From Achromobacter mucicolens (GTDB taxonomy: Bacteria > Pseudomonadota > Gammaproteobacteria > Burkholderiales > Burkholderiaceae_B), in contig NZ_CADIJP010000005.1 in assembly GCF_902859725.1 (NCBI RefSeq), positions 1 through 64,000 on the forward strand: a stretch of DNA of 64,000 nt, in the 5' to 3' direction. A model generated the notes under the pieces. That model was not told the origin of the DNA. It saw nothing but the letters and a program-made list of their open reading frames with translations, and ran no database searches. The translations under genes were made by a program, and so were the position numbers. This document shows, one piece after another, positions 38,783 to 47,629 of the stretch. Position 1 is the first letter of the stretch. Every line of letters starts with the position of its first letter.

Positions 38783-39541
38783 TTATTCGGACGCTTGGGG
38801 CTTGACGTCTTCGGGCTTGACGTCGGCAGGCGTGACGTCTGCCGGCGTTGCACCTTCCGCTTTCACATCCGCGGCTTTCACGTCCACCGTTTTCACGTCT
38901 GCGGACGTCGCGTCGGCAGGTTGCGTGTCAGGCGCGGCGTCACCAGCAGGCGCGGGCGGTTGTTCGGCGGACGCCTGGGCCTTTTTCTCGGCGCGGGCGC
39001 GCGCGGCGTTGCGCGACGCATTGCGCGAGGCCATGCGCTTGGCGTGACGCGCTTCGTTGGCGGTCACGGCGCCGGCGGGTTCGCCGTTCAGGTCCACGCG
39101 CGGCGCGTCCTCGACCATGCTGGCCCAGTAGCGGCGGCCATCGCACCACGTCTTGACGGCTTCCTTGATCTGCGCCTCGTCGAGCTGCAATTGCTCGGCG
39201 TGCTGCACCAGGTCCGCCAGCACGCCCAGCTTGAGCGGAAGCTTGGGCGCGGGGTTCTTGGGAAACGCCTTGGGAAAGTGCCGTTGCAGGCGCGAAATGG
39301 CGACGACCACGGGATCGACCGGCGACTCACGCTTTTCGGGACGCGGCGCACGCTGGCCCTTGTCACCGCCTTGCGCGCGCTTGGCCTTGTCGCCGGTCTG
39401 CGGACGCGGACCCTTGGCGGCGCCCTGCGGGCGGCGCGGCTTGTCGGTGCCTTGCGGACGCGATTCGTTCTTGGAGCCTGCCTTGTCAGGCGACTGCTTG
39501 ATAAGCAATTCCCGGATCGCGGCTAATTGTTCTAGTCCCAT
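38783..39541 (-). CDS. ProQ/FinO-domain RNA-binding protein
   Basis: 252 residues. A basic low-complexity N-terminal region (residues about 20-75, rich in Arg, Lys, Pro, Gln) leads into a FinO-like domain (about 80-175) with the pattern HFPKAFPKNPAPKLPLKLGVLADL and WCDGRRYWASM. The C-terminal 60 residues consist of degenerate ADVKxx units (ADVKTVDVKAADVK and so on). ProQ/FinO proteins bind structured RNAs and act as small-RNA chaperones. The start at 39541 begins the conserved MGLEQLAAIRELL. Confidence 0.85.
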   Translation of the reverse strand: MGLEQLAAIRELLIKQSPDKAGSKNESRPQGTDKPRRPQGAAKGPRPQTGDKAKRAQGGDKGQRAPRPEKRESPVDPVVVAISRLQRHFPKAFPKNPAPKLPLKLGVLADLVQHAEQLQLDEAQIKEAVKTWCDGRRYWASMVEDAPRVDLNGEPAGAVTANEARHAKRMASRNASRNAARARAEKKAQASAEQPPAPAGDAAPDTQPADATSADVKTVDVKAADVKAEGATPADVTPADVKPEDVKPQASE

Positions 39542-39598
39542 GTGCTACACAAAAAAAAGGTTGAGGCGGCGAGCGTAACTGCTATGCCGTGAAAACCG

Positions 39599-41095
39599 CT
39601 ACCCGGAGAGGATCACGAGCAGCGCCAGCGACAGCAGAATGCCGAACGCGGCCAGGGCAAACGGCAGTAGTAGAACATACACGCCGCGTTCCTGCCCCCG
39701 GCCATGCGCCAAACCGGCCGCAATCGACATCCGAACCGGCGAAAAAATCCCCATCGACGTGCCCGAAACGTGCAGCAGCGCGGCAGCTGCGGGCACGCTC
39801 AGGCCAGCCTGAAGCGCTAATGATAGCTGGGATGGCATGAACAGGCTGTTTGGCGCGTTGCCGCTGTTGGCCAGGATGCCGAACGCGCCGGCCAGCAGCG
39901 GCGTGATCAGGATAGTCCAGTCGCGCAGGCTCGCAAAGAGGCCGTCGGCGTACGCCCGCGATATGCCCGCGCCAGCCAGCACCTCGGCCATCATGGCAAA
40001 CAGGAATACGGACATGACGGCGTGCCGTCCGGTCATCCAGGCGGCGCGCGCCTGCGTCCGCACGGCGCCCGGATGTCGCTGCCAGGCGGCCAGGACCAGG
40101 GCACCGGCGATCAGCCAGCTTCCGGCGTGCAGAAACGGCATCCAGGGCGGCAGGTCCGCATACGGGCGCAAAGCCGCCAGGTCTGCAAGGCCGCGATTCA
40201 GGCCGGGCACGAGCCGCGTGGCGACCAGCCAGGCGATGAGGGCGATGTAGGGCAACGCGCGGCGCGCTGCCCGCAGCGCCTCGCTGCGGCCGGGCCGGCG
40301 GTCCGCCAGAAAGCGCAGCACGATCAGTGGTCCGTACGCCGCGAGCAGCGCCGTTTCCGGTCCCAAAAGCGCCGTCGCAGCGGCCAGCAAGGCCAGGCTC
40401 GCGGCCATCCAGCCGGCCTCGCGGACCCGCTCGGCGGCCGGCGCAGACAACCCCGCGCGCGTGGCGGTGCGCCAGTACAGCGCCAGCCACACGCCCATCA
40501 GCAGCGCGACGGGCACCATGCTGTAAAGCGCAAGTTGCGTGGGCGGCACGCGCGCATAGGCCGAAGCCAGCAGCGTGCCGCTGCCCATCGCGCCCCACGG
40601 AATCAGCGTCTGGCTGAGCAGCGCAAACACCATGACCTCGCGGGCCCTGAGGCCGAGCGGACGGATCAGCATCACGGTGCCCAGCATGCCCACGCCGAAA
40701 CCCGTTGCGGATTCGGCGAAAGGGCCGATCAGGAAACAGGCAAAGAACAGCAGCCGGCGCTTCGCCAGCGCGTCGGGGCTCCCCGCGTCCGGCGTGCCGC
40801 GCACCGTGGCGCCGGGTGCCGCGCCCGGCATGTCAACGGACGCGTGCCCCTGCGCCGCCATCTGCCAGAACAGCAGGCCGCCCAGGATGTAGGGGGTGAT
40901 GATCCATCCGATCCAGAGCCCGCGTTCCAGCGCAACGGCCAGTTGCCAAGGCGCAAAAGGGGCAGGCGCCGCAAGCAGCGCGATGGGCAGGGCCCCCAAC
41001 AGGCCCAGCGCCGCCGCAACGGTGGTGTTGACGCGCCCGCTCGCGATCGCGGCGATCACGGTTAGCGCCGGCAGGGACCACAGCAGGTACATCAT
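39599..41095 (-). CDS. L-lactate permease-like carrier (LctP family)
   Basis: 498 residues from MMYLLWSLPAL with about 12-13 membrane segments. LctP landmarks: FLIGPFAESATGFGVGMLG near residue 145 and a C-terminal NSGNAPNSLFMPSQLSLA. The family takes up lactate or glycolate by proton symport. No lactate dehydrogenase gene is adjacent, so the substrate is open. Starts at 41170 (MATRGGQ) or further upstream are possible but add non-membrane sequence. Confidence 0.82.
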   Translation of the reverse strand: MMYLLWSLPALTVIAAIASGRVNTTVAAALGLLGALPIALLAAPAPFAPWQLAVALERGLWIGWIITPYILGGLLFWQMAAQGHASVDMPGAAPGATVRGTPDAGSPDALAKRRLLFFACFLIGPFAESATGFGVGMLGTVMLIRPLGLRAREVMVFALLSQTLIPWGAMGSGTLLASAYARVPPTQLALYSMVPVALLMGVWLALYWRTATRAGLSAPAAERVREAGWMAASLALLAAATALLGPETALLAAYGPLIVLRFLADRRPGRSEALRAARRALPYIALIAWLVATRLVPGLNRGLADLAALRPYADLPPWMPFLHAGSWLIAGALVLAAWQRHPGAVRTQARAAWMTGRHAVMSVFLFAMMAEVLAGAGISRAYADGLFASLRDWTILITPLLAGAFGILANSGNAPNSLFMPSQLSLALQAGLSVPAAAALLHVSGTSMGIFSPVRMSIAAGLAHGRGQERGVYVLLLPFALAAFGILLSLALLVILSG

Positions 41096-41222
41096 CGAGG
41101 GAACATCCGCATCGCCCGGGTGAAGTTGCGGCGCAAAGCGTAGCAGCCTCTGGCCGCCGCGGGTAGCCATGCGCGCGGCAGAGGGGGGCGAGGACGGGAG
41201 AGGACGCGGAGCCCATACGCAT

Positions 41223-41258
41223 GAACGCCGGCTGGCGCTTGCACGCGAGCCGGCGTTC
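41223..41258. terminator. Perfect 11-bp hairpin downstream of the glycine-zipper gene
   Basis: GAACGCCGGCT pairs with AGCCGGCGTTC around 14 bases; no T-run. It lies 34 bases past the stop of the minus-strand lipoprotein gene. Confidence 0.55.
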
Positions 41259-41291
41259 GGGACCTGGAGGATCAGGCCGGTGACGCTCGGA

Positions 41292-41513
41292 TTACTGGTT
41301 CGCGCCGCGGATATTGCCCGCGATGCCGCCAGCCGCGCCGCCGATGGCGGCGCCCGTCCAGGCGCTGCCGCCCGCGATGGCGGCAATGCCGGCGCCCGCC
41401 GCGGCGCCCATCAAGCCGCCCGTGACGGTGCCTTGCTGTTCCTTGGTCATATTGGTGCATGCGGCCAGCGATGCCATCGCAATGGCCAGACCTATCGTGC
41501 GGATCGTCTTCAT
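41292..41513 (-). CDS. Small glycine-zipper lipoprotein (YMGG-like)
   Basis: 73 residues. Lipobox LAAC with the lipidated cysteine at 19. The rest is a glycine-zipper repeat, GGLMGAAAGAGIAAIAGG and GAAIGGAAGGIAGN, as in YMGG/OmpA-associated lipoproteins that form transmembrane helices or oligomers in the envelope. It lies nine bases after the exported protein gene, so the two form an operon. Confidence 0.82.
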   Translation of the reverse strand: MKTIRTIGLAIAMASLAACTNMTKEQQGTVTGGLMGAAAGAGIAAIAGGSAWTGAAIGGAAGGIAGNIRGANQ

Positions 41514-41522
41514 GGCGGGCTC

Positions 41523-41912
41523 CTAGGGGGTGCGTTTCGTCTTCGTGGCGGGCATGACGATCTCAAACCAGATCGTCTCCACGACAGGGCGATCCAATCG
41601 GCTCGGATTGGCGGCATACCAGCGGTCGACGGTATCGCGCACGGAGTCCAGCGTCTGGTTCTGAAGACCCATGGAGAACTTGGGCACCAGGGTCTGGGTA
41701 TCCGGCACGGCACGGCGTTGCTGATAGGCCCTTTCGACCTCAAGGACGTTGGCCATGCCCAGCAGATAGGCCTTCTTGAGATTGGCGTCGGATTCGGTCC
41801 AGTGCTTGCCCGTGACGATCGGGGCAGGCTCCGCGGGTGCGGCCGTGACAGCCGACCCGAACAGCATCGAGAGGACTACGGTCGCTGGGCCAAGCAGGTG
41901 TTTTACTCGCAT
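41523..41912 (-). CDS. Small exported protein of unknown function
   Basis: 129 residues with a signal peptide (cleavage near residue 24, TAA|APAEP). The mature part is helical, with HWTESDANLKKAYLLGMANVLEVERAYQQRR, loosely like the Rap1a/Tai immunity-protein pattern but without its cysteines. It is co-transcribed with the glycine-zipper lipoprotein, which suggests a cell-envelope role. Confidence 0.65.
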   Translation of the reverse strand: MRVKHLLGPATVVLSMLFGSAVTAAPAEPAPIVTGKHWTESDANLKKAYLLGMANVLEVERAYQQRRAVPDTQTLVPKFSMGLQNQTLDSVRDTVDRWYAANPSRLDRPVVETIWFEIVMPATKTKRTP

Positions 41913-42073
41913 CGCATCGCTCCTTTGGGGAACAAAAGATAGAAAACAACCTTCGCGCGCGATTCGGGCGGACGAACCGTGATGGCCGATCGAAAAGCGT
42001 ACCGATCAATTTATGCCTGAATGCGTGGGCACGCAAGATCAGATTGGCGGGTGGACCGGACCGATTTGCGTCT

Positions 42074-42880
42074 TCAATAAGCCGCCGATGGCGCTGCGGC
42101 GGCAGCGCTGGGCGCGCCGCGGTCAAAGCTGGCCGCCAGCCTGCGGGCGCTGTTGGCATAGAGCAGGACGTCCACGCCAACCGCCACGAACGTGCAGCCC
42201 AGCTCCAGGTAGCGGCGCGCCAGGGCGGGGTCCGAGGTCAAGGTGCCGGCGGCTTTGCCGCGCGTGATGATGACCTGCATGGCGCGCTCGATCGCGGCCT
42301 GCACATCCGGGTGGCCGGGCCGGCCGCGATAACCCATCGACGCAGCCAGATCCGCCGGCCCGATGAAGACCCCGTCCACGCCCGGCACCTCGCAGATCGC
42401 CTCCAGGTTCGACAGCGCTTGAACGGTTTCTGCCTGCACGAGCAGGCAGACTTCATCGTCGGCGACTTCCAGGTAGTCCTCTCGGGCGCTCCAGCGCGAC
42501 GCGCGTCCCACGGCACTGCCGACCCCGCGGATGCCGTGCGGCGGATAGCGCGTGGCGGCGACCAAGGCGCGCGCCTGCTCGGCCGTGTCCACCATCGGCA
42601 CCAGCAGGGTTTTCGCGCCGATGTCCAGCATCTGCTTGATGAGGGCCGTGTCAGCCGCCACCACGCGCACCACGGGGTGCGAAGGGTAGGGCGCCACGGT
42701 CTGCAACGCCGCAAGTGTTCCGCGCAAGTCGTTCGGGGCGTGCTCGCCGTCGATCAGCAGCCAGTCAAAGCCCGCGGTCGCGGAGACCTCGGCAAGATAG
42801 GAATCGGCCATGGAGAGCCATAACCCGACCTGGGACTGGCGCGCCGCGAGGGCGGCCTTGAAGGGGTTGTGTGCGGGCAT
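42074..42880 (-). CDS. HpcH/HpaI-family class II aldolase
   Basis: 268 residues. HpaI/GarL fold: [13 protein letters not shown] (acidic and histidine residues of the metal site near 39-46), [29 protein letters not shown] and [16 protein letters not shown]. Such aldolases cleave 2-keto-3-deoxy sugar acids to pyruvate and an aldehyde (tartronate semialdehyde, lactaldehyde and similar). It lies 28 bases after a UxaA-type dehydratase, so the two probably act in sequence. The C-terminal Ala-rich tail is unusual. Confidence 0.88.
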   Translation of the reverse strand: MPAHNPFKAALAARQSQVGLWLSMADSYLAEVSATAGFDWLLIDGEHAPNDLRGTLAALQTVAPYPSHPVVRVVAADTALIKQMLDIGAKTLLVPMVDTAEQARALVAATRYPPHGIRGVGSAVGRASRWSAREDYLEVADDEVCLLVQAETVQALSNLEAICEVPGVDGVFIGPADLAASMGYRGRPGHPDVQAAIERAMQVIITRGKAAGTLTSDPALARRYLELGCTFVAVGVDVLLYANSARRLAASFDRGAPSAAAAAPSAAY

Positions 42881-42907
42881 GCGTAAAGACTCCAGAAAGG
42901 GGGCGGG

Positions 42908-44431
42908 TCAGCTGACGATGCCCAGGTGCCAGGGCACGAATTCGTGGTTGCCCAGACCCAGGGCTTCGCTCTTGGTCGGTGCGCCCGAGGCCGCGCGCAG
43001 GATGTGTTCGAAGATGCGCTGGCCCATCTGCGAGATGTCCACCTCGCCGTCCAGCACCGCGCCGCAGTTGATGTCCATGTCCTGCTCAAGCCGGGCGTAC
43101 ATGCTGCTGTTGCTGGCCAGCTTGAGGGTGGGCGCCGGCTTGGAGCCGAACATCGACCCGCGCCCCGTCGTGAAGCAGATCAGGTTGGCCCCGCTGGCGA
43201 TCTGGCCGGTGACCGCGACCGGGTCGTAGCCGGGCGAATCCATGAACACCAGGCCCGCGCGGTCGATGGGTTCGGCGTACTCGTACACGGCCTGCAGCGG
43301 CGTCGTGCCGCCCTTCATGGCGGAACCCAGCGATTTTTCGAAGATGTTGGCCAGGCCGCCCTGCTGGTTGCCGTGGCCGACGACGCCATTGAACTGCGCG
43401 TTGTGCCCGGCCGTGTAGGTTTCCCACCAGGCCAGCCGGTCCAGCAGCTTCTGTCCCACTTCCGGCGTGACGGCGCGGCGCGTCAGCAGGTATTCCACGC
43501 CGTGGATTTCGGGGGTTTCCGACAGGATCGCCGTGCCGCCGTGACGCACCAGAATGTCCATGGCCGAGCCCAGCGCCGGATTGGCCGTGATCGCCGAATA
43601 GCCGTCGGACCCGCCGCATTCCAGGCCGATCTTCAGATGGCTGGCCGGCACGCTGCTGCGGCGCGCGGCGTTCGCGTGCGGCAGCATTTCCTCCACGGCG
43701 CGGATGCCCGCGTCGATCGTGGCGCGCGTGCCGCCCGTGTTCTGCATCACCAGGGTGCGTACCCGCGGATCGCCCGCCAGGTTCTGCGAGTCGATCAAGG
43801 CGGACACCTGATTGCGCTCGCATCCGAGACCGACGATCAGCACTCCGGCCAGGTTCGGGTGCCGCGCATAGCCGGCCAGCGTGCGCCGCAGGACGTCGAA
43901 ATGCTCGCTGGGCGAGGACATCCCGCAACCGCTGGTCTGTGCAAACGCGGCCACGCCATCCACGTAGGGATAGGCGGCAAGCCGCTCGGGCGTGAAATGC
44001 TGCGCAATGTGGTGAATGACCGTGGCGGAGCAGTTCACCGACGCGATGATGCCCACGAAATTGCGCGTGCCCACCCGGCCGTCGGGGCGCACATAGCCCT
44101 GAAACGTGGCGCGTTGCGCCTCGGGCACCATCGCGACCGGGCGGACGTCGCGGCAGAACGCCGGGTCCCGCTCGAAGTCGGCCAACGCAAGGTTGTGGGC
44201 GTGCACGTGGTCGCCCGCCTCGATGTCGCGGGCAGCCACGCCGATGACGGCGTCGTACTTGCGCACCGGTGTGCCCGCGGCGATGCGGCAGGCGGCAATC
44301 TTATGCCCGCCCGGCACCTGCGCGCGCACGCGCAGGCCCAGATCGGGCACGACCATGCCCAGGGCCAGGGCTTCCCGCGCGACGAGGACATTGTCGTTGG
44401 GGTGCAGCCGGATCAAGGGGTTGGCGTTCAC
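42908..44431 (-). CDS. UxaA-family sugar-acid dehydratase (altronate dehydratase-like)
   Basis: 507 residues, start GTG at 44431. N-terminal SAF domain (IRLHPNDNVLVARE) and the UxaA/GarD catalytic domain, with QTSGCGMSSPSEHFD, VGLGCERNQVS and GLECGGSDGYSAITANPALG. It is paralogous to garD in this window but clearly of the altronate branch. It should dehydrate an aldonic or aldaric acid to a 2-keto-3-deoxy acid, which the neighbouring aldolase would cleave. The exact substrate is unknown. Confidence 0.88.
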   Translation of the reverse strand: MNANPLIRLHPNDNVLVAREALALGMVVPDLGLRVRAQVPGGHKIAACRIAAGTPVRKYDAVIGVAARDIEAGDHVHAHNLALADFERDPAFCRDVRPVAMVPEAQRATFQGYVRPDGRVGTRNFVGIIASVNCSATVIHHIAQHFTPERLAAYPYVDGVAAFAQTSGCGMSSPSEHFDVLRRTLAGYARHPNLAGVLIVGLGCERNQVSALIDSQNLAGDPRVRTLVMQNTGGTRATIDAGIRAVEEMLPHANAARRSSVPASHLKIGLECGGSDGYSAITANPALGSAMDILVRHGGTAILSETPEIHGVEYLLTRRAVTPEVGQKLLDRLAWWETYTAGHNAQFNGVVGHGNQQGGLANIFEKSLGSAMKGGTTPLQAVYEYAEPIDRAGLVFMDSPGYDPVAVTGQIASGANLICFTTGRGSMFGSKPAPTLKLASNSSMYARLEQDMDINCGAVLDGEVDISQMGQRIFEHILRAASGAPTKSEALGLGNHEFVPWHLGIVS

Positions 44432-44437
44432 GATGAA

Positions 44438-45460
44438 TCAGCCCTTCTGCAGCATTTCTTTCAATTTCAGGCGCGCGATCAATGCGGTCTCTTGTTGATA
44501 GACCGAGGCGACATACGCCTGGTAGTCCGGACCGTCCAGGTACATCACCGGCGCGTCGATGCGGTCGGCAACCTGCTTGAAGGCGTCGCTCTTGACGGCG
44601 GTGCGGAACGCATCGCGCAGCTTGCGCTCGACGGCGGGGTCCAGGCCCTTGGGCGCGCCGATGCCGTTGGGCGCCTCGACCACGACGTCGTAACCCAATT
44701 CCTTCAGGGTTGGCGCGTCCTGGAAGCGCGAGGCGCGCGATTCGCCCCAGGTCGCCAGCAGGCGCAGTTTGCCTGCCTCGACATGCGGCGCCCACGAGCT
44801 GGAATCGGCCACGAGATCGACCTGCCCGCCCAGCACATCCTGCAGCGCGGCCGCGCCGCCTTTATACGCGATGGCGTTAAACCGCACGCCGGCCGCCATG
44901 GCGAACTCTTCCATGCCCACGTGCGTCGCACCGCCGATACCGGCGTGCGCGTATGTCAATTTGCCCGGGTTGGCCTTGGCATACGCCACGACTTCCTTGA
45001 GTGTCTTGAATGGCGACGAGGCCAGCACGGCAATGCCGAACGTCTGGCCCGACGTGCGCGCCAGGTAGGTCAGTTCGCTGCGCGGGTCCAGCTGCAACAG
45101 GCCAAGTTGCGAAAAGCGCGCGACCGAGATGGGAATCTGGCCAATGGTGTAGCCGTCCGGTTGCGCCTGCGACAGCGATTTCGTGCCGATCATTCCTGAC
45201 GCGCCGGCGCGGTTCTCCACCACGATGGACTGGCCCAGCACCCCCGAGGCCACCTGGCAAAGCGCGCGCATGGATTGGTCCGCCGTGCCGCCCACGGGCC
45301 AGGGGCAGATGAAGGTGATGGGACGCTGGGGATAGTCGGCGGCGCGGGCCGTGGCGGGCGCCAGCACGCCGACCGCGCCGACGCCGGCGGCCGCGCCCAT
45401 GCAGGCGGCGCCGGCCAGGAACCTGCGCCTGTCCAGATCGGGGGTAGGGATGTGCCTCAT
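44438..45460 (-). CDS. Bug-family tripartite tricarboxylate transporter receptor
   Basis: 340 residues from the ATG at 45460 with GGAGA upstream. The signal region contains DRRRFLAGAAC, so it may be Tat-exported. Bug landmarks: FICPWPVGGTADQSMRALC, QSIVVENRAGASGMIGT and IAYKGGAAALQDVLGGQVD. First gene of the receptor-dehydratase-aldolase operon, divergent from a LysR gene, so it probably binds the sugar acid used by these enzymes. Confidence 0.92.
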   Translation of the reverse strand: MRHIPTPDLDRRRFLAGAACMGAAAGVGAVGVLAPATARAADYPQRPITFICPWPVGGTADQSMRALCQVASGVLGQSIVVENRAGASGMIGTKSLSQAQPDGYTIGQIPISVARFSQLGLLQLDPRSELTYLARTSGQTFGIAVLASSPFKTLKEVVAYAKANPGKLTYAHAGIGGATHVGMEEFAMAAGVRFNAIAYKGGAAALQDVLGGQVDLVADSSSWAPHVEAGKLRLLATWGESRASRFQDAPTLKELGYDVVVEAPNGIGAPKGLDPAVERKLRDAFRTAVKSDAFKQVADRIDAPVMYLDGPDYQAYVASVYQQETALIARLKLKEMLQKG

Positions 45461-45564
45461 GATTTGTCTCCGGATGTCGTTCTTATGGGTGTCGCTTTTA
45501 TATTCGGGCTCCGGCAAGGCTACGTGGGGCCCGGACCTATTCTCGTGAGCTTAACCATAACTAT

Positions 45565-45577
45565 CCAATAGAATTGG
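45565..45577. promoter_or_regulatory. Candidate LysR operator in the divergent promoter
   Basis: CCAAT and ATTGG form a perfect inverted repeat around AGA in the 170-base region between the Bug gene and lysR, where a LysR protein would be expected to bind. Confidence 0.4.
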
Positions 45578-45633
45578 CGCATCGCTAGATAACGCCGGTG
45601 ATATGTATCGGCGCCCTGGTATCGGAGTCCTCG

Positions 45634-46593
45634 ATGGCGCATTTGGATCGCGTTTTCCGCTCAAACCTGAAGCTGCGTCACCTCCAACTGGTCGTGGCGC
45701 TGGATGAATTCCGGCATTTGGGACGCACGGCCGAATTCATGGCCGTCAGCCAGCCGGCGGTGTCGCGCATGCTGTCGGAGGTCGAATCGATGCTGGGTCT
45801 GGCGCTGTTTGCGCGGTCCGTGCGCGGCACGGAACCCACGGAGGCCGGCGCCTCGGTGGTGCGCTTTGCGCGCGGTGTGCTGGCGCAATACGCGCGCACC
45901 CGCGACGAGATCGACGCCGCCGCAAGCGGCGCGGCGGGCAAGACGCGAGTCGGCGCGATGGCCGTCGCGCTGCCGGTGCTGCTGGCGCGGGCAGTGCACG
46001 CCTTGAAGGCGCGGTCGGCGCGCGCGACCGTGCTGATCGAAGAGGGCGACCTGACGCACCTGCTGCCCAAGCTTCGGCTGGGCGAACTGGACCTTTTCGT
46101 GGGCAGGTTGGAGCCGGGCTATGCCGCGCCGGATCTGCAGACCGAAGCGTTGTTCGAGGAACCGATGGTGGTGGTGGCCGCGCCGGGCAGCAAGATCGCC
46201 GGACTGGTGGATCCCGGGTGGGAAGATCTGGCCGCATTGCCGTGCGTCATGCCGCCGCCGTGGGCGTCATTGCGCGTCAAACTGGAGCAGCAGTTCCACC
46301 AGCACGGGCTGGAACCGTCGTCCGATCTGATGGAAACGTCGTCCTACCTGGCGACGCTGACGTTCATCCGCGAACGCCACGGCGTGGGGTTTCTAGCCCG
46401 CTCGGCGGCGAGAAGCTTCCAAGCCCAGGGGCTATGCCGGATTCTGGCGGTGCCGCTCGCGCTGCCGCTGCCGCCGGTCGGCATCATTACCTTGCGCGAA
46501 GCCGGCCTGCCGGCCACCAGCGCGCAACTGATCGATTGTTTGAAAGCGGCTGCGACGGCGCTGTCGGCTGAAGCGGCAGACGGCGCCGGATAA
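45634..46593 (+). CDS. LysR-family transcriptional regulator
   Basis: 319 residues from the ATG at 45634 (GGAG seven bases upstream); the GTG at 45598 is a less likely start. Helix-turn-helix at about 20-65 (LVVALDEFRHLGRTAEFMAVSQPAVSRMLSEV), effector domain of the GbpR/Cbl sort that binds sugar-derived ligands. It is divergent from the Bug-dehydratase-aldolase operon, its probable target. Confidence 0.92.
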   Translation: MAHLDRVFRSNLKLRHLQLVVALDEFRHLGRTAEFMAVSQPAVSRMLSEVESMLGLALFARSVRGTEPTEAGASVVRFARGVLAQYARTRDEIDAAASGAAGKTRVGAMAVALPVLLARAVHALKARSARATVLIEEGDLTHLLPKLRLGELDLFVGRLEPGYAAPDLQTEALFEEPMVVVAAPGSKIAGLVDPGWEDLAALPCVMPPPWASLRVKLEQQFHQHGLEPSSDLMETSSYLATLTFIRERHGVGFLARSAARSFQAQGLCRILAVPLALPLPPVGIITLREAGLPATSAQLIDCLKAAATALSAEAADGAG

Positions 46594-46630
46594 GCCGGCG
46601 CACGTCCGTGATGGCACTGCTGGTGGCGAT

Positions 46631-47629
46631 TTACTTGGCCGACGTGGCAGCGGCGGGCGCCAGCGCTTGCAGCAGGCTCTGCGCGTTGCCCTGCAGGTCC
46701 GCGACCGGGTCGGCGCCATCAGTGGCCAGCACGACGGCCTTGGCGCCGCCGGCTTCAATGGCCTGCGATAGTGCTGGGGTCGGCTCGCGGTGCAACAGCG
46801 CGGCTGCCACGCCGTTGTCCTTCAGCGTGGCGGTCAGCGCAGCCAGCGCCTCGGGCGTCCAGTCCTTGTCGTCACGCGCCATCGTGTCCACCAGATCCAG
46901 ATTGAATTCCGCAATCAGGTAGGGCAGGCGTTCGGACAGGCTGACGACCGCGACGTTCTCGGCCTGCGCCAGCCCCGCCTGGCTTTTCGCGTTCAGTTCG
47001 ACCAGCGTGCGCTTGATGTGCGCCAGGTTTTCGCCGATGCGCTTTTCGTCGGACGGGGACAGGCGGCCCAGGTCGGCGGCCACGATGTCGGCCATGCGGC
47101 CGAGGTTGACGATGCTGAGCCACGGATAGGCGGCGAACTGGCCGCCAGGGCGCGTGTCGCTTTGCAGCGCGATGCCGTTCAGCGCGCCGTCTAGCGGACG
47201 CGCTGCGTCGATCTCGACGATGCGGATGTTGGTGCGGCGCGCATTGGCAAAGAGCGGATCATCTGGCCAGATGGAACGCAGGCCCACGGCCGCGTCGGCG
47301 GAGGCGGCGGCTTTTTGCAGCGCCGCGCCGCCGCGGCCGCTGAAGTAGGACGTCAGCCGCGTGGCCGGCAGGTTGGCGGGCGCCGCACGTTCGACGCGGA
47401 TGCTGCTGTCCTTGGCCAGACTGTCGGTCAGGGCGAACACGACCGGGTGGGCGGCCAACACGGTGACTGCTGCAGGCGCGGTGCTGGCGGCTTCGGGTTG
47501 CGCGGCGCGGGCCACGCGGCCGGACTTGGCGGCTTCCTGGGCATGCGCTGTGGCGGCGCCCAGGGCGGATGCCATTGCCACCGCCAGGGCGGCGCGGCGC
47601 AAGGTGACATAACCTGACTTCAGACTCAT
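46631..47629 (-). CDS. fpvF: ZnuA-like periplasmic protein, FpvF-like
   Basis: 332 residues from the ATG at 47629, which overlaps the permease stop (ATGA). Signal peptide ends near ATAHAQ. The body resembles cluster A-I metal-binding proteins but is poor in histidine ligands, unlike the FpvC-like protein of the same operon. In Pseudomonas the last gene of fpvGHJKCDEF also encodes a second ZnuA-like binding protein that works with FpvC. The name rests mainly on gene order. Confidence 0.72.
   Translation of the reverse strand: MSLKSGYVTLRRAALAVAMASALGAATAHAQEAAKSGRVARAAQPEAASTAPAAVTVLAAHPVVFALTDSLAKDSSIRVERAAPANLPATRLTSYFSGRGGAALQKAAASADAAVGLRSIWPDDPLFANARRTNIRIVEIDAARPLDGALNGIALQSDTRPGGQFAAYPWLSIVNLGRMADIVAADLGRLSPSDEKRIGENLAHIKRTLVELNAKSQAGLAQAENVAVVSLSERLPYLIAEFNLDLVDTMARDDKDWTPEALAALTATLKDNGVAAALLHREPTPALSQAIEAGGAKAVVLATDGADPVADLQGNAQSLLQALAPAAATSAK

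Noticed and set aside
42926-45199. 757-codon plus-strand open frame opposite the UxaA-type and Bug genes
   Set aside because: Shadow of two real minus-strand genes.
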